NCBI RefSeq assembly: GCF_002086735.1 | Contig: NZ_MVIJ01000002.1 | Coordinates: 1-64,000 of the forward strand | From: Mycobacterium scrofulaceum | GTDB lineage: Bacteria > Actinomycetota > Actinomycetes > Mycobacteriales > Mycobacteriaceae | Reading direction: 5' to 3' | DNA length: 64,000 nucleotides | Shown here: piece by piece, positions 48,206 to 56,992 of the stretch | How positions within the stretch are numbered: the first letter of the stretch is position 1 | Layout of the letters: every line of letters starts with the position of its first letter | The notes under the pieces: model-generated | Database searches by the model: none | Told to the model about the DNA's origin: nothing | What the model saw: only the letters and a program-made list of their open reading frames with translations | Made by a program: the position numbers and the translations under genes

Positions 48206-49627
48206 ATGACACATCCTGATTTCTCCACTCCCACTGTGCCGGAGCCAAGCACCGGCGAGCTCGCCCTCGAAGAACGGTCGGCGCTGCGCCGCGTCGCCGG
48301 TCTGTCGACCGAACTCACCGACGTCTCCGAGGTCGAGTACCGCCAGCTCCGGCTGGAACGCGTCGTACTGGTCGGCGTGTGGACCGACGGCACCGCCGCC
48401 GACAGCGAGGCCAGCATGGCCGAGTTGGCCGCCCTCGCCGAGACCGCGGGCTCCCAGGTGCTCGAGGGGCTCATCCAGCGCCGCGACAAGCCGGACCCGT
48501 CGACCTACATCGGGTCGGGCAAGGCCCAGGAGTTGCGCGAGGTGGTGCTGGCCACCGGCGCCGACACCGTGATCTGCGACGGTGAACTGTCCCCGGCGCA
48601 GCTGACCGCGCTGGAAAAGGCGGTGAAGGTCAAGGTGATCGACCGCACGGCGCTGATCCTGGACATCTTCGCCCAGCACGCCACCAGCCGGGAGGGTAAG
48701 GCGCAGGTGTCGCTGGCCCAGATGGAGTACATGCTGCCGCGGCTGCGCGGCTGGGGTGAGTCGATGTCCCGGCAGGCCGGTGGCCGGGCCGGCGGCAGCG
48801 GGGGAGGCGTGGGCCTGCGCGGTCCGGGTGAAACGAAGATCGAGACCGATCGCCGCCGCATCCGCGAACGAATGTCCAAGCTGCGCCGCGAGATCAAGGA
48901 CATGAAACAGGTCCGCGACACCCAGCGCAGCCGGCGCCTGCAGAGCGACGTGCCCTCGATCGCCATCGTCGGCTACACCAACGCCGGCAAGTCGAGCCTG
49001 CTCAACGCGCTGACGGGGGCTGGGGTGCTGGTGCAGGACGCGTTGTTCGCCACGCTGGAGCCCACCACGCGTCGCGCTGAGTTCGCCGATGGTCGCCCGC
49101 TGGTACTCACCGACACCGTCGGGTTCGTCCGGCACCTGCCCACCCAGCTGGTCGAGGCCTTCCGCTCCACGCTGGAGGAGGTCGTCGACGCCGACCTGCT
49201 GCTGCATGTGGTCGACGGCTCCGATGCCAACCCGCTGGCCCAGATCAACGCGGTGCGCGCGGTGGTCTCCGAGGTCATCGCCGACCACAACGGTGACCCG
49301 CCCCCGGAGCTGTTGGTGGTCAACAAGGTCGACGCCGCGAGCGACCTGACGTTGGCCAAGCTGCGGCACGCGCTGCCCGGCGCGGTGTTCGTCTCGGCCA
49401 GGACCGGCGACGGGATCGGCGCCCTGCGGGCCAGGATGGAAGAGCTGGCCGTTCCCGCCGACACGGCCGTGGACGTGGTGATCCCGTATCACCGCGGCGA
49501 CCTGGTGGCGCGATTGCACGCCGACGGTCGCGTGCAGCAGGAGGAGCACAATCCCGACGGCACCCGGATCAAGGCCCGGGTTCCGGTGGCGCTGGCCGGG
49601 CGCCTGCGGGAATTCTCCGCCCGCTGA
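48206..49627 (+). CDS. hflX: Ribosome-associated GTPase HflX
   Basis: HflX is a GTP-binding protein that splits or rescues stalled 70S ribosomes. The 473-residue product has the N-terminal HflX domain (LIQRRDKPDPSTYIGSGKAQ), the linker coiled coil (IETDRRRIRERMSKLRREIK), and a G domain with G1 GYTNAGKSS, G3 DTVGF and G4 NKVD. ATG 48206 gives a family-like length; an in-frame upstream start at 48185 is possible. It follows dapF by 46 bases. Confidence 0.96.
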   Translation: MTHPDFSTPTVPEPSTGELALEERSALRRVAGLSTELTDVSEVEYRQLRLERVVLVGVWTDGTAADSEASMAELAALAETAGSQVLEGLIQRRDKPDPSTYIGSGKAQELREVVLATGADTVICDGELSPAQLTALEKAVKVKVIDRTALILDIFAQHATSREGKAQVSLAQMEYMLPRLRGWGESMSRQAGGRAGGSGGGVGLRGPGETKIETDRRRIRERMSKLRREIKDMKQVRDTQRSRRLQSDVPSIAIVGYTNAGKSSLLNALTGAGVLVQDALFATLEPTTRRAEFADGRPLVLTDTVGFVRHLPTQLVEAFRSTLEEVVDADLLLHVVDGSDANPLAQINAVRAVVSEVIADHNGDPPPELLVVNKVDAASDLTLAKLRHALPGAVFVSARTGDGIGALRARMEELAVPADTAVDVVIPYHRGDLVARLHADGRVQQEEHNPDGTRIKARVPVALAGRLREFSAR

Positions 49628-49655
49628 TCGCCGCCGGCCACCCCGCCGTACGCCG

Positions 49656-49673
49656 ACCAACCGTCTGGTTGGT
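49656..49673. promoter_or_regulatory. Perfect 7-bp inverted repeat upstream of fadE20
   Basis: ACCAACC (49656-49662) and GGTTGGT (49667-49673) flank the spacer GTCT. The repeat abuts TATGTT (49675-49680), a good -10 hexamer, and lies 44 bases before ATG 49717. This is the arrangement of a TetR-family repressor site over a fatty-acid gene promoter. No regulator gene is adjacent. Confidence 0.65.
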
Positions 49674-49716
49674 ATATGTTGGGCGACAGAGTCCCCAGCC
49701 GCCGGAGGTCATCCAC

Positions 49717-50877
49717 ATGGGCAGTGCCGTCAAGTACCAGCGCACTCTTTTCGAGCCGGAGCACGACCTGTTCCGTGAGTCCTACCGGGCCTTCCTCGAT
49801 CGCCACGTCGCCCCTCATCACGACGAGTGGGAGAAGGCGAAGATCGTCGACCGCGGCGTCTGGCTCGAGGCGGGCAAGCAGGGCTTCCTCGGCATGGCGG
49901 TCCCGGAGGAATACGGCGGCGGGGGCAACGCCGACTTCCGCTACAACACGATCATCACCGAGGAGACCACCTTCGGCCGCTACAGCGGCATCGGCTTCGG
50001 GCTGCACAACGACATCGTCGCGCCGTATCTGCTGGCGCTGGCCACCGAGGAGCAGAAGCAGCGCTGGTTGCCGAAGTTCTGCACCGGCGAGATCATCACG
50101 GCGATCGCGATGACCGAACCGGGCACCGGCAGTGACCTGCAGGGCATCAAGACCCGCGCGGTCGACCACGGCGACCACTACGTGCTCAACGGCGCAAAGA
50201 CGTTCATCACCAACGGAATCAACGCCGACCTGGTGATCGTGGTGGCGCAGACCGATCCCGACAAAGGGGCGCAGGGCTTTTCATTGCTCGTCGTCGAGCG
50301 TGGCATGGAGGGCTTCGAGCGCGGCCGCCACTTGGACAAGATCGGGCTGGACGCGCAGGACACCGCCGAGTTGTCGTTCACCGACGTGAAGGTTCCCGCC
50401 GAGAACCTGCTCGGGCAGCAGGGTATGGGGTTCATCTACCTGATGCAGAACCTGCCGCAGGAACGGATTTCGATCGCCATCATGGCGGCCGCCGCGATGG
50501 AGCAGGTGCTGGAGGACACCCTGCAATACACCAAGGAGCGCAAGGCATTTGGCAAGCCGATCGGCAGCTTCCAGAACAGCCGCTTCGTGCTTGCCGAGCT
50601 CGCGACCGAGGCCACCGTGGTGCGCATGATGGTCGACGAGTTCATCCGGCTGCACCTGGACAAGCAGCTGACGGCCGAGCAGGCGGCGATGGCCAAGTGG
50701 TACTCCACCGAAAAGCAGGTGCACCTGATCGACCGTTGCCTGCAACTGCACGGTGGTTACGGCTACATGCGTGAATACCCCGTCGCGCGTGCCTATCTGG
50801 ACGCGCGAGTGCAGACCATCTACGGCGGCACGACCGAGATCATGAAGGAGATCATCGGCCGCAGCCTCGGGGTCTAG
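49717..50877 (+). CDS. fadE20: Acyl-CoA dehydrogenase FadE20
   Basis: The 386-residue flavoenzyme has full acyl-CoA dehydrogenase signatures: ITAIAMTEPGTGSDLQGIKT, YVLNGAKTFITNG, RKAFGKPIGSFQNSRF and the C-terminal QLHGGYGYMREYPVARAYLD with TIYGGTTEIMKEIIGRSLGV. It corresponds to M. tuberculosis FadE20, thought to be a long-chain acyl-CoA dehydrogenase. ATG 49717 follows GGAGG at 49703-49707. A TetR-type palindrome sits over the probable promoter. Confidence 0.95.
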   Translation: MGSAVKYQRTLFEPEHDLFRESYRAFLDRHVAPHHDEWEKAKIVDRGVWLEAGKQGFLGMAVPEEYGGGGNADFRYNTIITEETTFGRYSGIGFGLHNDIVAPYLLALATEEQKQRWLPKFCTGEIITAIAMTEPGTGSDLQGIKTRAVDHGDHYVLNGAKTFITNGINADLVIVVAQTDPDKGAQGFSLLVVERGMEGFERGRHLDKIGLDAQDTAELSFTDVKVPAENLLGQQGMGFIYLMQNLPQERISIAIMAAAAMEQVLEDTLQYTKERKAFGKPIGSFQNSRFVLAELATEATVVRMMVDEFIRLHLDKQLTAEQAAMAKWYSTEKQVHLIDRCLQLHGGYGYMREYPVARAYLDARVQTIYGGTTEIMKEIIGRSLGV

Positions 50878-51458
50878 CGCGTCAACTCCGTTGGCCGGCA
50901 GCGCCGTCGGAACCGGCGAATTTGCGCGGCGACGGCAAAGCGGTCGATGCCCCGTCCGCGGTCGTTTTCTCGGGTAGATCGTCGCCGAGTTAAAGGCGTC
51001 ACGTACCGTCGGCGCATGTGTTTTGGGCACGCCGCCCGCGCAATGGCGCTTCGTCAAGCCGAAAAGCACGACGCCGCTGGCGAGCCGGTCACGTGCGGCG
51101 GCACGCACGCACGTAGATCAGCCAGGCGTGACACGGCCCGCGTGCCCTTGCCCGGCCCCACATCGGATTCGGGCGGGCCCGCGACAAGGGCGCGATGCCG
51201 TCGGTCGCGATTTGAGCGTGGCTTGGCATCATTTCGACATCGGCGTGGTATCCGTTTTTGTAATATGCGTGATTTGACTTCGCAATTTTCGCCGGCTGGA
51301 GCAAAGTTATCCGAGCCTCGCGATAATGCGAATCGGAACGGGGTTGTTTCCCCGCGGTCGGACTACGGCCCGCCCGCCGGCTGTGCAGGTGGGGGCGCAG
51401 CCGCCGATAGGGGCATAACCGCCGGCTGGGAGGCTTGGTGAACGGGCAGAGAGGTCAC
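50878..51458. other. 581-bp intergenic region with A/T-rich promoter patch
   Basis: No convincing gene is seen. The stretch 51225-51345 is unusually A/T-rich for this genome and contains TAATAT (51261-51266) and TTGACT (51274-51279), either of which may be part of a promoter for the LGFP-repeat protein. CGGGGTTGTTTCCCCG near 51339-51354 can form a 5-bp hairpin in the leader. The first 350 bases show ordinary composition and nothing I can interpret. Confidence 0.4.
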
Positions 51459-53705
51459 ATGCGCAGGCTGGTCGGGAGCGCGCTGGTCGGCTTGACCGCT
51501 GCAGCGATAGCCGCCGCCGCGTTGCTGGCGCCCCCCGCGGCGGCGTCTCCGATCGGCGACGCCGAGGCGGCCATGATGGCGGCGTGGGAGAAGGCCGGCG
51601 GTGACGCTTCGCCCCTGGGCGCCCGCAAGGGCGACGTTTACCCCGCCGGCGACGGTTTCGTCCTGGACTTCGACGGCGGCAAGATGTTCTTCACCCCCGC
51701 GACCGGCGCCAAGTTCGTCTACGGGCCGATCCTGGACAAGTACGAGATGCTGGGCGGTCCCGCGGGCAGCGATCTGGGCTTTCCCGCCATCAACGAGGTG
51801 CCCGGTCTGGCTGGACCCGACAGCCGCGTGAGCACCTTCTCGGCCAGCGACAAGCCGGTCATCTTCTGGACGCCCGAGCACGGCGCGTTCGTCGTACGCG
51901 GCGCCATCAACGCCGCCTGGGACAAGCTGGGCAGTTCCGGCGGCGTGCTGGGGGTCCCGGTCGGCGACGAAACCTACAACGGCGAGGTGTCGGCGCAGAA
52001 GTTCAGCGGCGGTCAGGTCTCGTGGAACAGGCAGACCAAGCAGTTCACCACCGAGCCACCGGCACTTGCCGACCAGTTGAAGGGCCTGCAGGTGGCGATC
52101 GACCCGACCGCGGCCATCAACATGGCCTGGCGCGCGGCCGGCGGTCCCAACGGGCCGCTGGGCGTCAAGAAGGGCGCGCAGTATTCGATCGGCGGGGACG
52201 GGATCGTCCAGGACTTCGCCAACGGGAAGGTGTACTTCAGTCCGGCGACCGGCGCCAACGCCGTCGAGAGCAACGTCCTGGCCAAGTACGAGTCGCTGGG
52301 CGGCCCGGCCGGCAGCGACCTGGGTTTCCCCACCGCCAACGAGGCCGACGGCGGCATCCCGTCCAGCCGCGTCGTCACCTTCTCCGGTGCCGACAAGCCG
52401 GTCATCTTCTGGACCTCGGAGCACGGCGCGTTCGTGGTCCGCGGGGCCATGAAGGCGGCGTGGGACAAGCTCCGCGGGCCGACCGGCAAGCTCGGCGCGC
52501 CCGTCGGTGATCAGTCCGTCGACGGCGACGTCGTCTCCCAGCAGTTCACCGGCGGCAAGATCTCGTGGAACCGGGCGAAGAACACGTTCAGCACGGACCC
52601 GGCCAATCTCGCTCCGCTGCTTTCCGGCCTGCAGGTGTCGGGCCAGAACCAGCCGAGCAGTTCGGCGATGCCCACCCATGCGAAGAAGTTCGCGTGGCAG
52701 TGGTGGTGGTTGCTGGCCGCCGTCCCGGTGCTGGTGCTGATCGTCTTGGCGGGGTTGGTGGCCTTCGGCTGGCGTCGGCGTCGCGCCGGACGAGCCGAGG
52801 CCGAGTATGGGCCCCACCGCGACCTCGGTGTCGGTTACGACGCGGAAGGGGACCGGCACTGGGGGCCCGACGACGTCACCACCGACCATTTCGCACGGCA
52901 GCCGGAAGCGACCGGTGCCGAGCCCTCAGGCCGGGTCAGCTGGCGGCGCGGCGGCGCCGACGAGGGCGTGTTCGAGGCCGAGCAGGATCCCGACGCGGTG
53001 GACACCGACTCCTTCGCGGCCGTTTCACCGGCCGCCCTGTCGGAGGCCGGCTACGCCGAAACCGAAGGCGAATACGGGGAACCGGAATACGCCGAACCCG
53101 AGTACGGCGCATCCGAAGACGGCGTATCCGAGTACGCCGAAAGTGACTACGCGAACGAGGATTACGCGGAAGCCGGCGGGGATTACCCGGAAGCCGAGTA
53201 CGCAGACGACGCGCGTGAGGCCGGCTACGCGGAGGCCGAGAGCCCGGAAGACGAGTACGTGGAGGCCGAATATCTCGACGTCGCCGTGCCGCATACACCT
53301 CCGGACGCCGGGTTCGACGCCGGCGCGTCGGATGCCGCCGCCCCCGAGGCCGAGTACCCGGACGTGGCGGCACCGCATGTTTCGGCGGACGTTGCCGACG
53401 GTTCCGGAGCCGTCGCGCCCGAAGCGGCCGCCGCACCCGTCGTCGCGCCCGAGCCACGCGGCGGGCGGCACGCGGCGGCGGACGACGAGGACAGCGGCGC
53501 GGGGGCCGGCCCGGCCGGACGCCCGACCATCCACCTGCCGCTCGACGACCCCTACCAGGTGCCCGAGGGATACCCGATCAAGGCGAGCGCCCGCTTCGGG
53601 CTGTACTACACGCCGGGCAGCGAGCTGTACCACGACACGCTCGCCGAAATCTGGCTGTCCAGCGAAGAAGTGGCGCAGGCCAACGGATTCGTCAAAGCCG
53701 ACTGA
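51459..53705 (+). CDS. LGFP-repeat membrane protein with sunset-type C-terminal domain
   Basis: The 748-residue protein has four parts. A signal peptide (MRRLVGSALVGLTAAAIAAA) is followed by about 370 residues of LGFP repeats, with GPAGSDLGFPAINE, GGVLGVPVGDE, GPLGVKKGAQY, GPAGSDLGFPTANE and GKLGAPVGDQ visible. A single membrane helix follows (WWWLLAAVPVLVLIVLAGLV) with a basic stop-transfer RRRRAGR. A long cytosolic acidic region rich in Tyr-Ala-Glu/Pro-Glu units leads to a C-terminal module (DPYQVPEGYPIKASARFGLY, then LAEIWLSSEEVAQANGF) like the sunset domain of ArfC-type proteins. LGFP repeats are thought to bind arabinogalactan or mycolate wall. The gene matches recalled Rv2721c. ATG 51459 is chosen by the signal peptide; GTG 51438 is possible. 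Confidence 0.88.
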   Translation: MRRLVGSALVGLTAAAIAAAALLAPPAAASPIGDAEAAMMAAWEKAGGDASPLGARKGDVYPAGDGFVLDFDGGKMFFTPATGAKFVYGPILDKYEMLGGPAGSDLGFPAINEVPGLAGPDSRVSTFSASDKPVIFWTPEHGAFVVRGAINAAWDKLGSSGGVLGVPVGDETYNGEVSAQKFSGGQVSWNRQTKQFTTEPPALADQLKGLQVAIDPTAAINMAWRAAGGPNGPLGVKKGAQYSIGGDGIVQDFANGKVYFSPATGANAVESNVLAKYESLGGPAGSDLGFPTANEADGGIPSSRVVTFSGADKPVIFWTSEHGAFVVRGAMKAAWDKLRGPTGKLGAPVGDQSVDGDVVSQQFTGGKISWNRAKNTFSTDPANLAPLLSGLQVSGQNQPSSSAMPTHAKKFAWQWWWLLAAVPVLVLIVLAGLVAFGWRRRRAGRAEAEYGPHRDLGVGYDAEGDRHWGPDDVTTDHFARQPEATGAEPSGRVSWRRGGADEGVFEAEQDPDAVDTDSFAAVSPAALSEAGYAETEGEYGEPEYAEPEYGASEDGVSEYAESDYANEDYAEAGGDYPEAEYADDAREAGYAEAESPEDEYVEAEYLDVAVPHTPPDAGFDAGASDAAAPEAEYPDVAAPHVSADVADGSGAVAPEAAAAPVVAPEPRGGRHAAADDEDSGAGAGPAGRPTIHLPLDDPYQVPEGYPIKASARFGLYYTPGSELYHDTLAEIWLSSEEVAQANGFVKAD

Positions 53706-53719
53706 ACGGCCGGCCGCCG

Positions 53720-54415
53720 CTAGACCTTGCGGATCACCGTGACGACCTTGCCGAGCACCGTCGCCTCATTGCCGGGAATGGGATCGAACGCCGGGTTGTG
53801 CGGCATCAGCCACACCTGACCGCCCGCCCGCTTGAACGTCTTCACCGTGGCCTCCCCGTCGAGCATGGCGGCGACGATGTCGCCGTTGTCGGCGACGTTC
53901 TGCTGGCGCACCACCACCCAGTCGCCGTCGCAGATCGCCGCCTCGACCATGGAATCGCCTACGACCTTGAGCAGGAACAGCGTGCCCTCGCCGACCAGCT
54001 CGCGCGGCAGCGGGAAGACGTCCTCGACGGCCTCCTCGGCGAGAATGGGACCGCCGGCCGCGATGCGGCCGAGGACCGGAACGAACGTCGGCTCCGGCAG
54101 GGCGTCCGACCCGGCGACCTCGGTCGCGCGCGCCGCCACCTCGTCATCGGCGCCGCGAACGTCGACCGCCCGGGGGCGGTTCGGGTCGCGGCGCAGGTAC
54201 CCCTTGCGCTCCAGGGTGCGCAGCTGATGAGCCACCGACGACGTCGACGTCAGGCCCACGGCATCGCCGATCTCCCTGATGCTCGGCGGGTAGCCGCGGC
54301 TGGTGACCGACGCCCGAATGACGTTCAAGATCGTGCGCTGGCGTTCGGTCAGCGATGAATCCACGGCGTGCAACCGGCCGTCGCCGGCCGATGAGGTGTC
54401 GTTGCTGTCGCTCAT
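53720..54415 (-). CDS. lexA: SOS repressor LexA
   Basis: LexA represses SOS genes and self-cleaves when bound to the RecA filament. The 231-residue product has a winged helix ([20 protein letters not shown]), the cleavage site Ala120-Gly121 in GRIAAGGPI, and the Ser155/Lys192 dyad (GDSMVEAA and [10 protein letters not shown]). ATG 54415 is chosen by comparison with M. tuberculosis LexA; an in-frame upstream start at 54451 is less likely because it overlaps the LexA box. The box at 54448-54463 implies autoregulation. chiZ is divergent. Confidence 0.97.
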   Translation of the reverse strand: MSDSNDTSSAGDGRLHAVDSSLTERQRTILNVIRASVTSRGYPPSIREIGDAVGLTSTSSVAHQLRTLERKGYLRRDPNRPRAVDVRGADDEVAARATEVAGSDALPEPTFVPVLGRIAAGGPILAEEAVEDVFPLPRELVGEGTLFLLKVVGDSMVEAAICDGDWVVVRQQNVADNGDIVAAMLDGEATVKTFKRAGGQVWLMPHNPAFDPIPGNEATVLGKVVTVIRKV

Positions 54416-54447
54416 GGCACTGAATGTAACCCCGCCGCGCCCAAAAT

Positions 54448-54463
54448 TCAAACATGTGTTCGA
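54448..54463 (-). promoter_or_regulatory. LexA (SOS) box of lexA
   Basis: Read on the minus strand the sequence is TCGAACACATGTTTGA, one base from the mycobacterial consensus TCGAAC-N4-GTTCGA. It lies 33 bases before the lexA start and implies autoregulation. Confidence 0.92.
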
Positions 54464-54583
54464 CTAGCGTGTCGTGACGGTGGGCGCGCCGCAAATACCC
54501 TCGCCGAACTCGTTAATCACAAAGGTGTAACTCTTCGGCAGATCGGGTATTTCAGTCGCATGTCAGCCGTAACGACCACGAGC

Positions 54584-54606
54584 TTGTCGGTGGCGTGGTC
54601 TAGCGT
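54584..54606 (+). promoter_or_regulatory. RecA-NDp-type damage promoter of chiZ
   Basis: TTGTCGGTG (54584-54592), eight bases, then TAGCGT (54601-54606). It matches the recA element in sequence and spacing and lies 99 bases before the chiZ start, predicting PafBC-dependent induction by DNA damage. Confidence 0.85.
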
Positions 54607-54634
54607 TCGACTCGTGCGACACGCTTCGCTCACA

Positions 54635-54681
54635 TGTTCGGATTTCGAACACACGAGCGATACAGTCGAACAGCTGAGCGA
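54635..54681 (+). promoter_or_regulatory. Two degenerate SOS-like sites and a TGTTCG/CGAACA dyad
   Basis: TCGAACACACGAGCGA (54645-54660) and TCGAACAGCTGAGCGA (54666-54681) share the same deviation from the LexA consensus in their right half (GAGCGA instead of GTTCGA) and are 21 bp apart. The first overlaps a TGTTCG-N5-CGAACA dyad (54635-54651). They sit in the chiZ leader, 25-71 bases before its start. They may bind LexA weakly or mark another regulator. Confidence 0.5.
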
Positions 54682-54705
54682 ATCAAGTTGACCGGAGGAA
54701 CGCAG

Positions 54706-55200
54706 ATGACAATCATCCACACGCTGGCGCCGCGTACCAGCAGCCCCCGGCGTCCGGTCAACGGGCCGGCCCCGGGACTTCGTAACGGCCGGGACGGGCT
54801 GGCCCGTTCCCGCCGTCCCGCCCCGTCGCGGCCGTCGGGCGCGCCGACCCGCTACTACGGCACCGGCGTCGGGGTATCCGCCGCGCCACATCGCAAGCGT
54901 CCCGTCACCGTGGCGACCACCGTCTGGTTGGCGCTGGCCGCCGGCGCGATCACGCTGTGGCTGGGCCTGGTCGGCAACGTCGGTCAGGTGCTCAACGGCG
55001 GCGCCGGCGGCACGGCCGCGCACGTACCGGACCGGTTGGCCGTCGTCCGCGTCGAGGCGGGGGAGTCGTTGCAGGACGTCGCCCACCGGGTGGCGCCCGA
55101 CGCGCCCGCCCGGCAGGTCGCCGACCGCATCCGCGAACTCAACGACATGCACTCGCCGGCCCTGGTGGCGGGCCAGACCCTGATCGCCCCCGTCGGCTGA
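54706..55200 (+). CDS. chiZ: Damage-induced cell-division inhibitor ChiZ (LysM protein)
   Basis: The 164-residue protein has a basic disordered N-terminus ([17 protein letters not shown]), one membrane helix ([20 protein letters not shown]) and an extracellular LysM domain ([20 protein letters not shown], then [13 protein letters not shown]). M. tuberculosis Rv2719c/ChiZ is DNA-damage induced, binds division proteins and delays division; peptidoglycan hydrolase activity was reported. ATG 54706 follows GGAGGA. Both a RecA-NDp-type promoter and SOS-like sites precede it. It diverges from lexA. Confidence 0.95.
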   Translation: MTIIHTLAPRTSSPRRPVNGPAPGLRNGRDGLARSRRPAPSRPSGAPTRYYGTGVGVSAAPHRKRPVTVATTVWLALAAGAITLWLGLVGNVGQVLNGGAGGTAAHVPDRLAVVRVEAGESLQDVAHRVAPDAPARQVADRIRELNDMHSPALVAGQTLIAPVG

Positions 55201-55281
55201 CGAGCATGCCCGCGCAGTTGAGCTCGCGGGTACGCTCGAAGTGCTGCGGTACCTGGTTGTCGGCACGGCGAAGGAGCGGTC

Positions 55282-55746
55282 ATGCATTGCCCGTTCTGCC
55301 GTCATCCCGACTCCCGGGTGATCGACTCGAGGGAAACCGATGAGGGGCAGGCCATCCGGCGGCGCCGATCGTGCCCCGAGTGCGGACGGCGTTTCACCAC
55401 CGTGGAGACGGCGGTGCTGGCCGTGGTCAAGCGCAGCGGGGTCACCGAACCGTTCAGCAGGGAGAAGGTCATCAGCGGCGTCCGCCGGGCCTGTCAGGGC
55501 CGCCAGGTGGACGACGATGCGCTGAACCTGCTCGCCCAGCAGGTCGAGGACACCGTGCGCGCCGCGGGATCCCCTGAGGTGCCGAGTCATGAGGTCGGCC
55601 TGGCCATCCTCGGCCCGCTGCGCGACCTCGACGAAGTGGCCTACCTGCGGTTCGCGTCGGTGTACCGCTCCTTCGAGTCCGCGGACGACTTCGAGCGCGA
55701 GATCCAGGCGCTGCGCGAACACCGCGGGGTCGCGACCCCGGGCTAG
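55282..55746 (+). CDS. nrdR: Transcriptional repressor NrdR
   Basis: NrdR represses ribonucleotide reductase genes in response to ATP/dATP. The 154-residue product has the N-terminal zinc ribbon, with Cys pairs in [10 protein letters not shown] and [13 protein letters not shown], and an ATP-cone domain ([32 protein letters not shown]). It follows chiZ by 81 bases in the same direction. The link of nucleotide supply to damage control is usual in this cluster. Confidence 0.97.
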   Translation: MHCPFCRHPDSRVIDSRETDEGQAIRRRRSCPECGRRFTTVETAVLAVVKRSGVTEPFSREKVISGVRRACQGRQVDDDALNLLAQQVEDTVRAAGSPEVPSHEVGLAILGPLRDLDEVAYLRFASVYRSFESADDFEREIQALREHRGVATPG

Positions 55747-55756
55747 GCTCGGGTTC

Positions 55757-56242
55757 ATGCCCACCGACTTGCATCCCGATCTCGAGGACCTGGCACCGCT
55801 CCTGGGAACCTGGGCGGGCCAGGGCGCGGGCGAGTACCCGACGATCGAGCCCTTCGACTATCTCGAGGAAGTGGTCTTCGGCCACGTCGGCAAGCCGTTC
55901 CTGGCGTACGGGCAAAAGACCAAGGCGCTGGCCGGCGGCAAGCCGTTGCACGCCGAGACCGGATACCTCCGCGTGCCGCAGCCCGGCCACGTCGAACTGG
56001 TTCTGGCCCACCCGAGCGGCATCACCGAAATCGAGGTGGGCACGTATTCGGTGACGGACGGCCGGATCGAAATCTCGCTCTCCACAACGGACGTCGGGCT
56101 GACGCCGACCGCCAAGGAGGTCACCGCGCTCGGTCGGTCCTTCCGCATCGACGGCGATGAGCTGTCGTATTCGGTGCAGATGGGTGCGGTCGGGCAACCC
56201 TTGCAGCATCATCTGGCCGCGGTGCTGCACCGGCAGCGCTGA
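55757..56242 (+). CDS. Nitrobindin-family heme protein (Rv2717c-like)
   Basis: The 161-residue beta-barrel protein has the family motif GTWAGQGAGEYPTIEPFDYL (Gly-x-Trp-x-Gly-x-Gly), EEVVFGHVGKPFLAYGQKT and the C-terminal His-rich QPLQHHLAAVLHRQ that supplies the heme ligand. Nitrobindins carry ferric heme and isomerise peroxynitrite to nitrate (family knowledge). It follows nrdR by ten bases and converges with the PhzF gene. Confidence 0.93.
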   Translation: MPTDLHPDLEDLAPLLGTWAGQGAGEYPTIEPFDYLEEVVFGHVGKPFLAYGQKTKALAGGKPLHAETGYLRVPQPGHVELVLAHPSGITEIEVGTYSVTDGRIEISLSTTDVGLTPTAKEVTALGRSFRIDGDELSYSVQMGAVGQPLQHHLAAVLHRQR

Positions 56243-56258
56243 ACCGGGGAACGCTCCG

Positions 56259-56945
56259 TCAGTTCAGCTGCGTCACACCATCGTTGACGACCCGCCCGGC
56301 CACCCCCACCCAGCCCTCGGCGTTCCACGTCGTCTCGATGACCGACCCCTTGCCCTGGGTGATGTGCAGGTCGCGGCTGAGGTAGTCGGTGATCCGCATC
56401 GCCGCCGAGCCGGTCGCCTCATCTTCGGGGACGCCCAGGTTGGCGGCGAACATCCGCGCGCGCAGCGACCCGGCGGCCCGGTCGGTCCAGGCCCACAGGT
56501 AGTGCGCCGTGTCGTCGGGGTAGTCGCCCGGGTCGGCGGCCAAAAGGTCTTCGGCGGAATCGAATTCGTGCAGGGCAACCTCGGGCGCCCACTCCGATCG
56601 GGCGCTGATGCTGGTGGAGTCGGCGGCGTAGCCCACCTGGACGATGCCCGCGGTCACCTGCAGTGTGTTGATCGGCGTTCCGTTCTGCCGCAGCCACCAC
56701 GACGCGCCGACGGTTGGGTGCCCGGCGAACGCAATCTGGACCCGCGGGGTGTAGATCGTGGCGTGCGCGGTGGTCGACCCCGGCGCCGGGAGATCGACGA
56801 AAACCGTTTCGCTGTAGCCCAATCGGGTTGCCAGCCGCTGCCGGTCGCCGGGTTCCACCTGGCCGGCGTCCACGACGCCGAGCGGATTGCCGAAATTCCC
56901 GTCCGGGTCGGTGAACACCCGCAACACGGTGACGTCGATACCCAT
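56259..56945 (-). CDS. PhzF-family isomerase
   Basis: The 228-residue protein has the PhzF fold signature at both ends: [20 protein letters not shown], the catalytic Glu46 in [26 protein letters not shown], and [16 protein letters not shown]. PhzF enzymes isomerise by suprafacial proton transfer without a cofactor; most homologues have unknown substrates. It is shorter than usual (about 260-290), mainly in the second domain. It matches recalled Rv2716 and follows the alpha/beta hydrolase gene by 47 bases. Confidence 0.9.
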   Translation of the reverse strand: MGIDVTVLRVFTDPDGNFGNPLGVVDAGQVEPGDRQRLATRLGYSETVFVDLPAPGSTTAHATIYTPRVQIAFAGHPTVGASWWLRQNGTPINTLQVTAGIVQVGYAADSTSISARSEWAPEVALHEFDSAEDLLAADPGDYPDDTAHYLWAWTDRAAGSLRARMFAANLGVPEDEATGSAAMRITDYLSRDLHITQGKGSVIETTWNAEGWVGVAGRVVNDGVTQLN

Positions 56946-56992
56946 GGGCCGACTTTACGGCCCCGTCCGGGGGCCGCACCGGTCAAGGTGGT

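Noticed and set aside
50947..51441. Possible 164-residue protein in the gap before the LGFP gene
   Set aside because: Composition is unlike neighbouring genes, there is no ribosome binding site or motif, and the A/T-rich end looks like a promoter.
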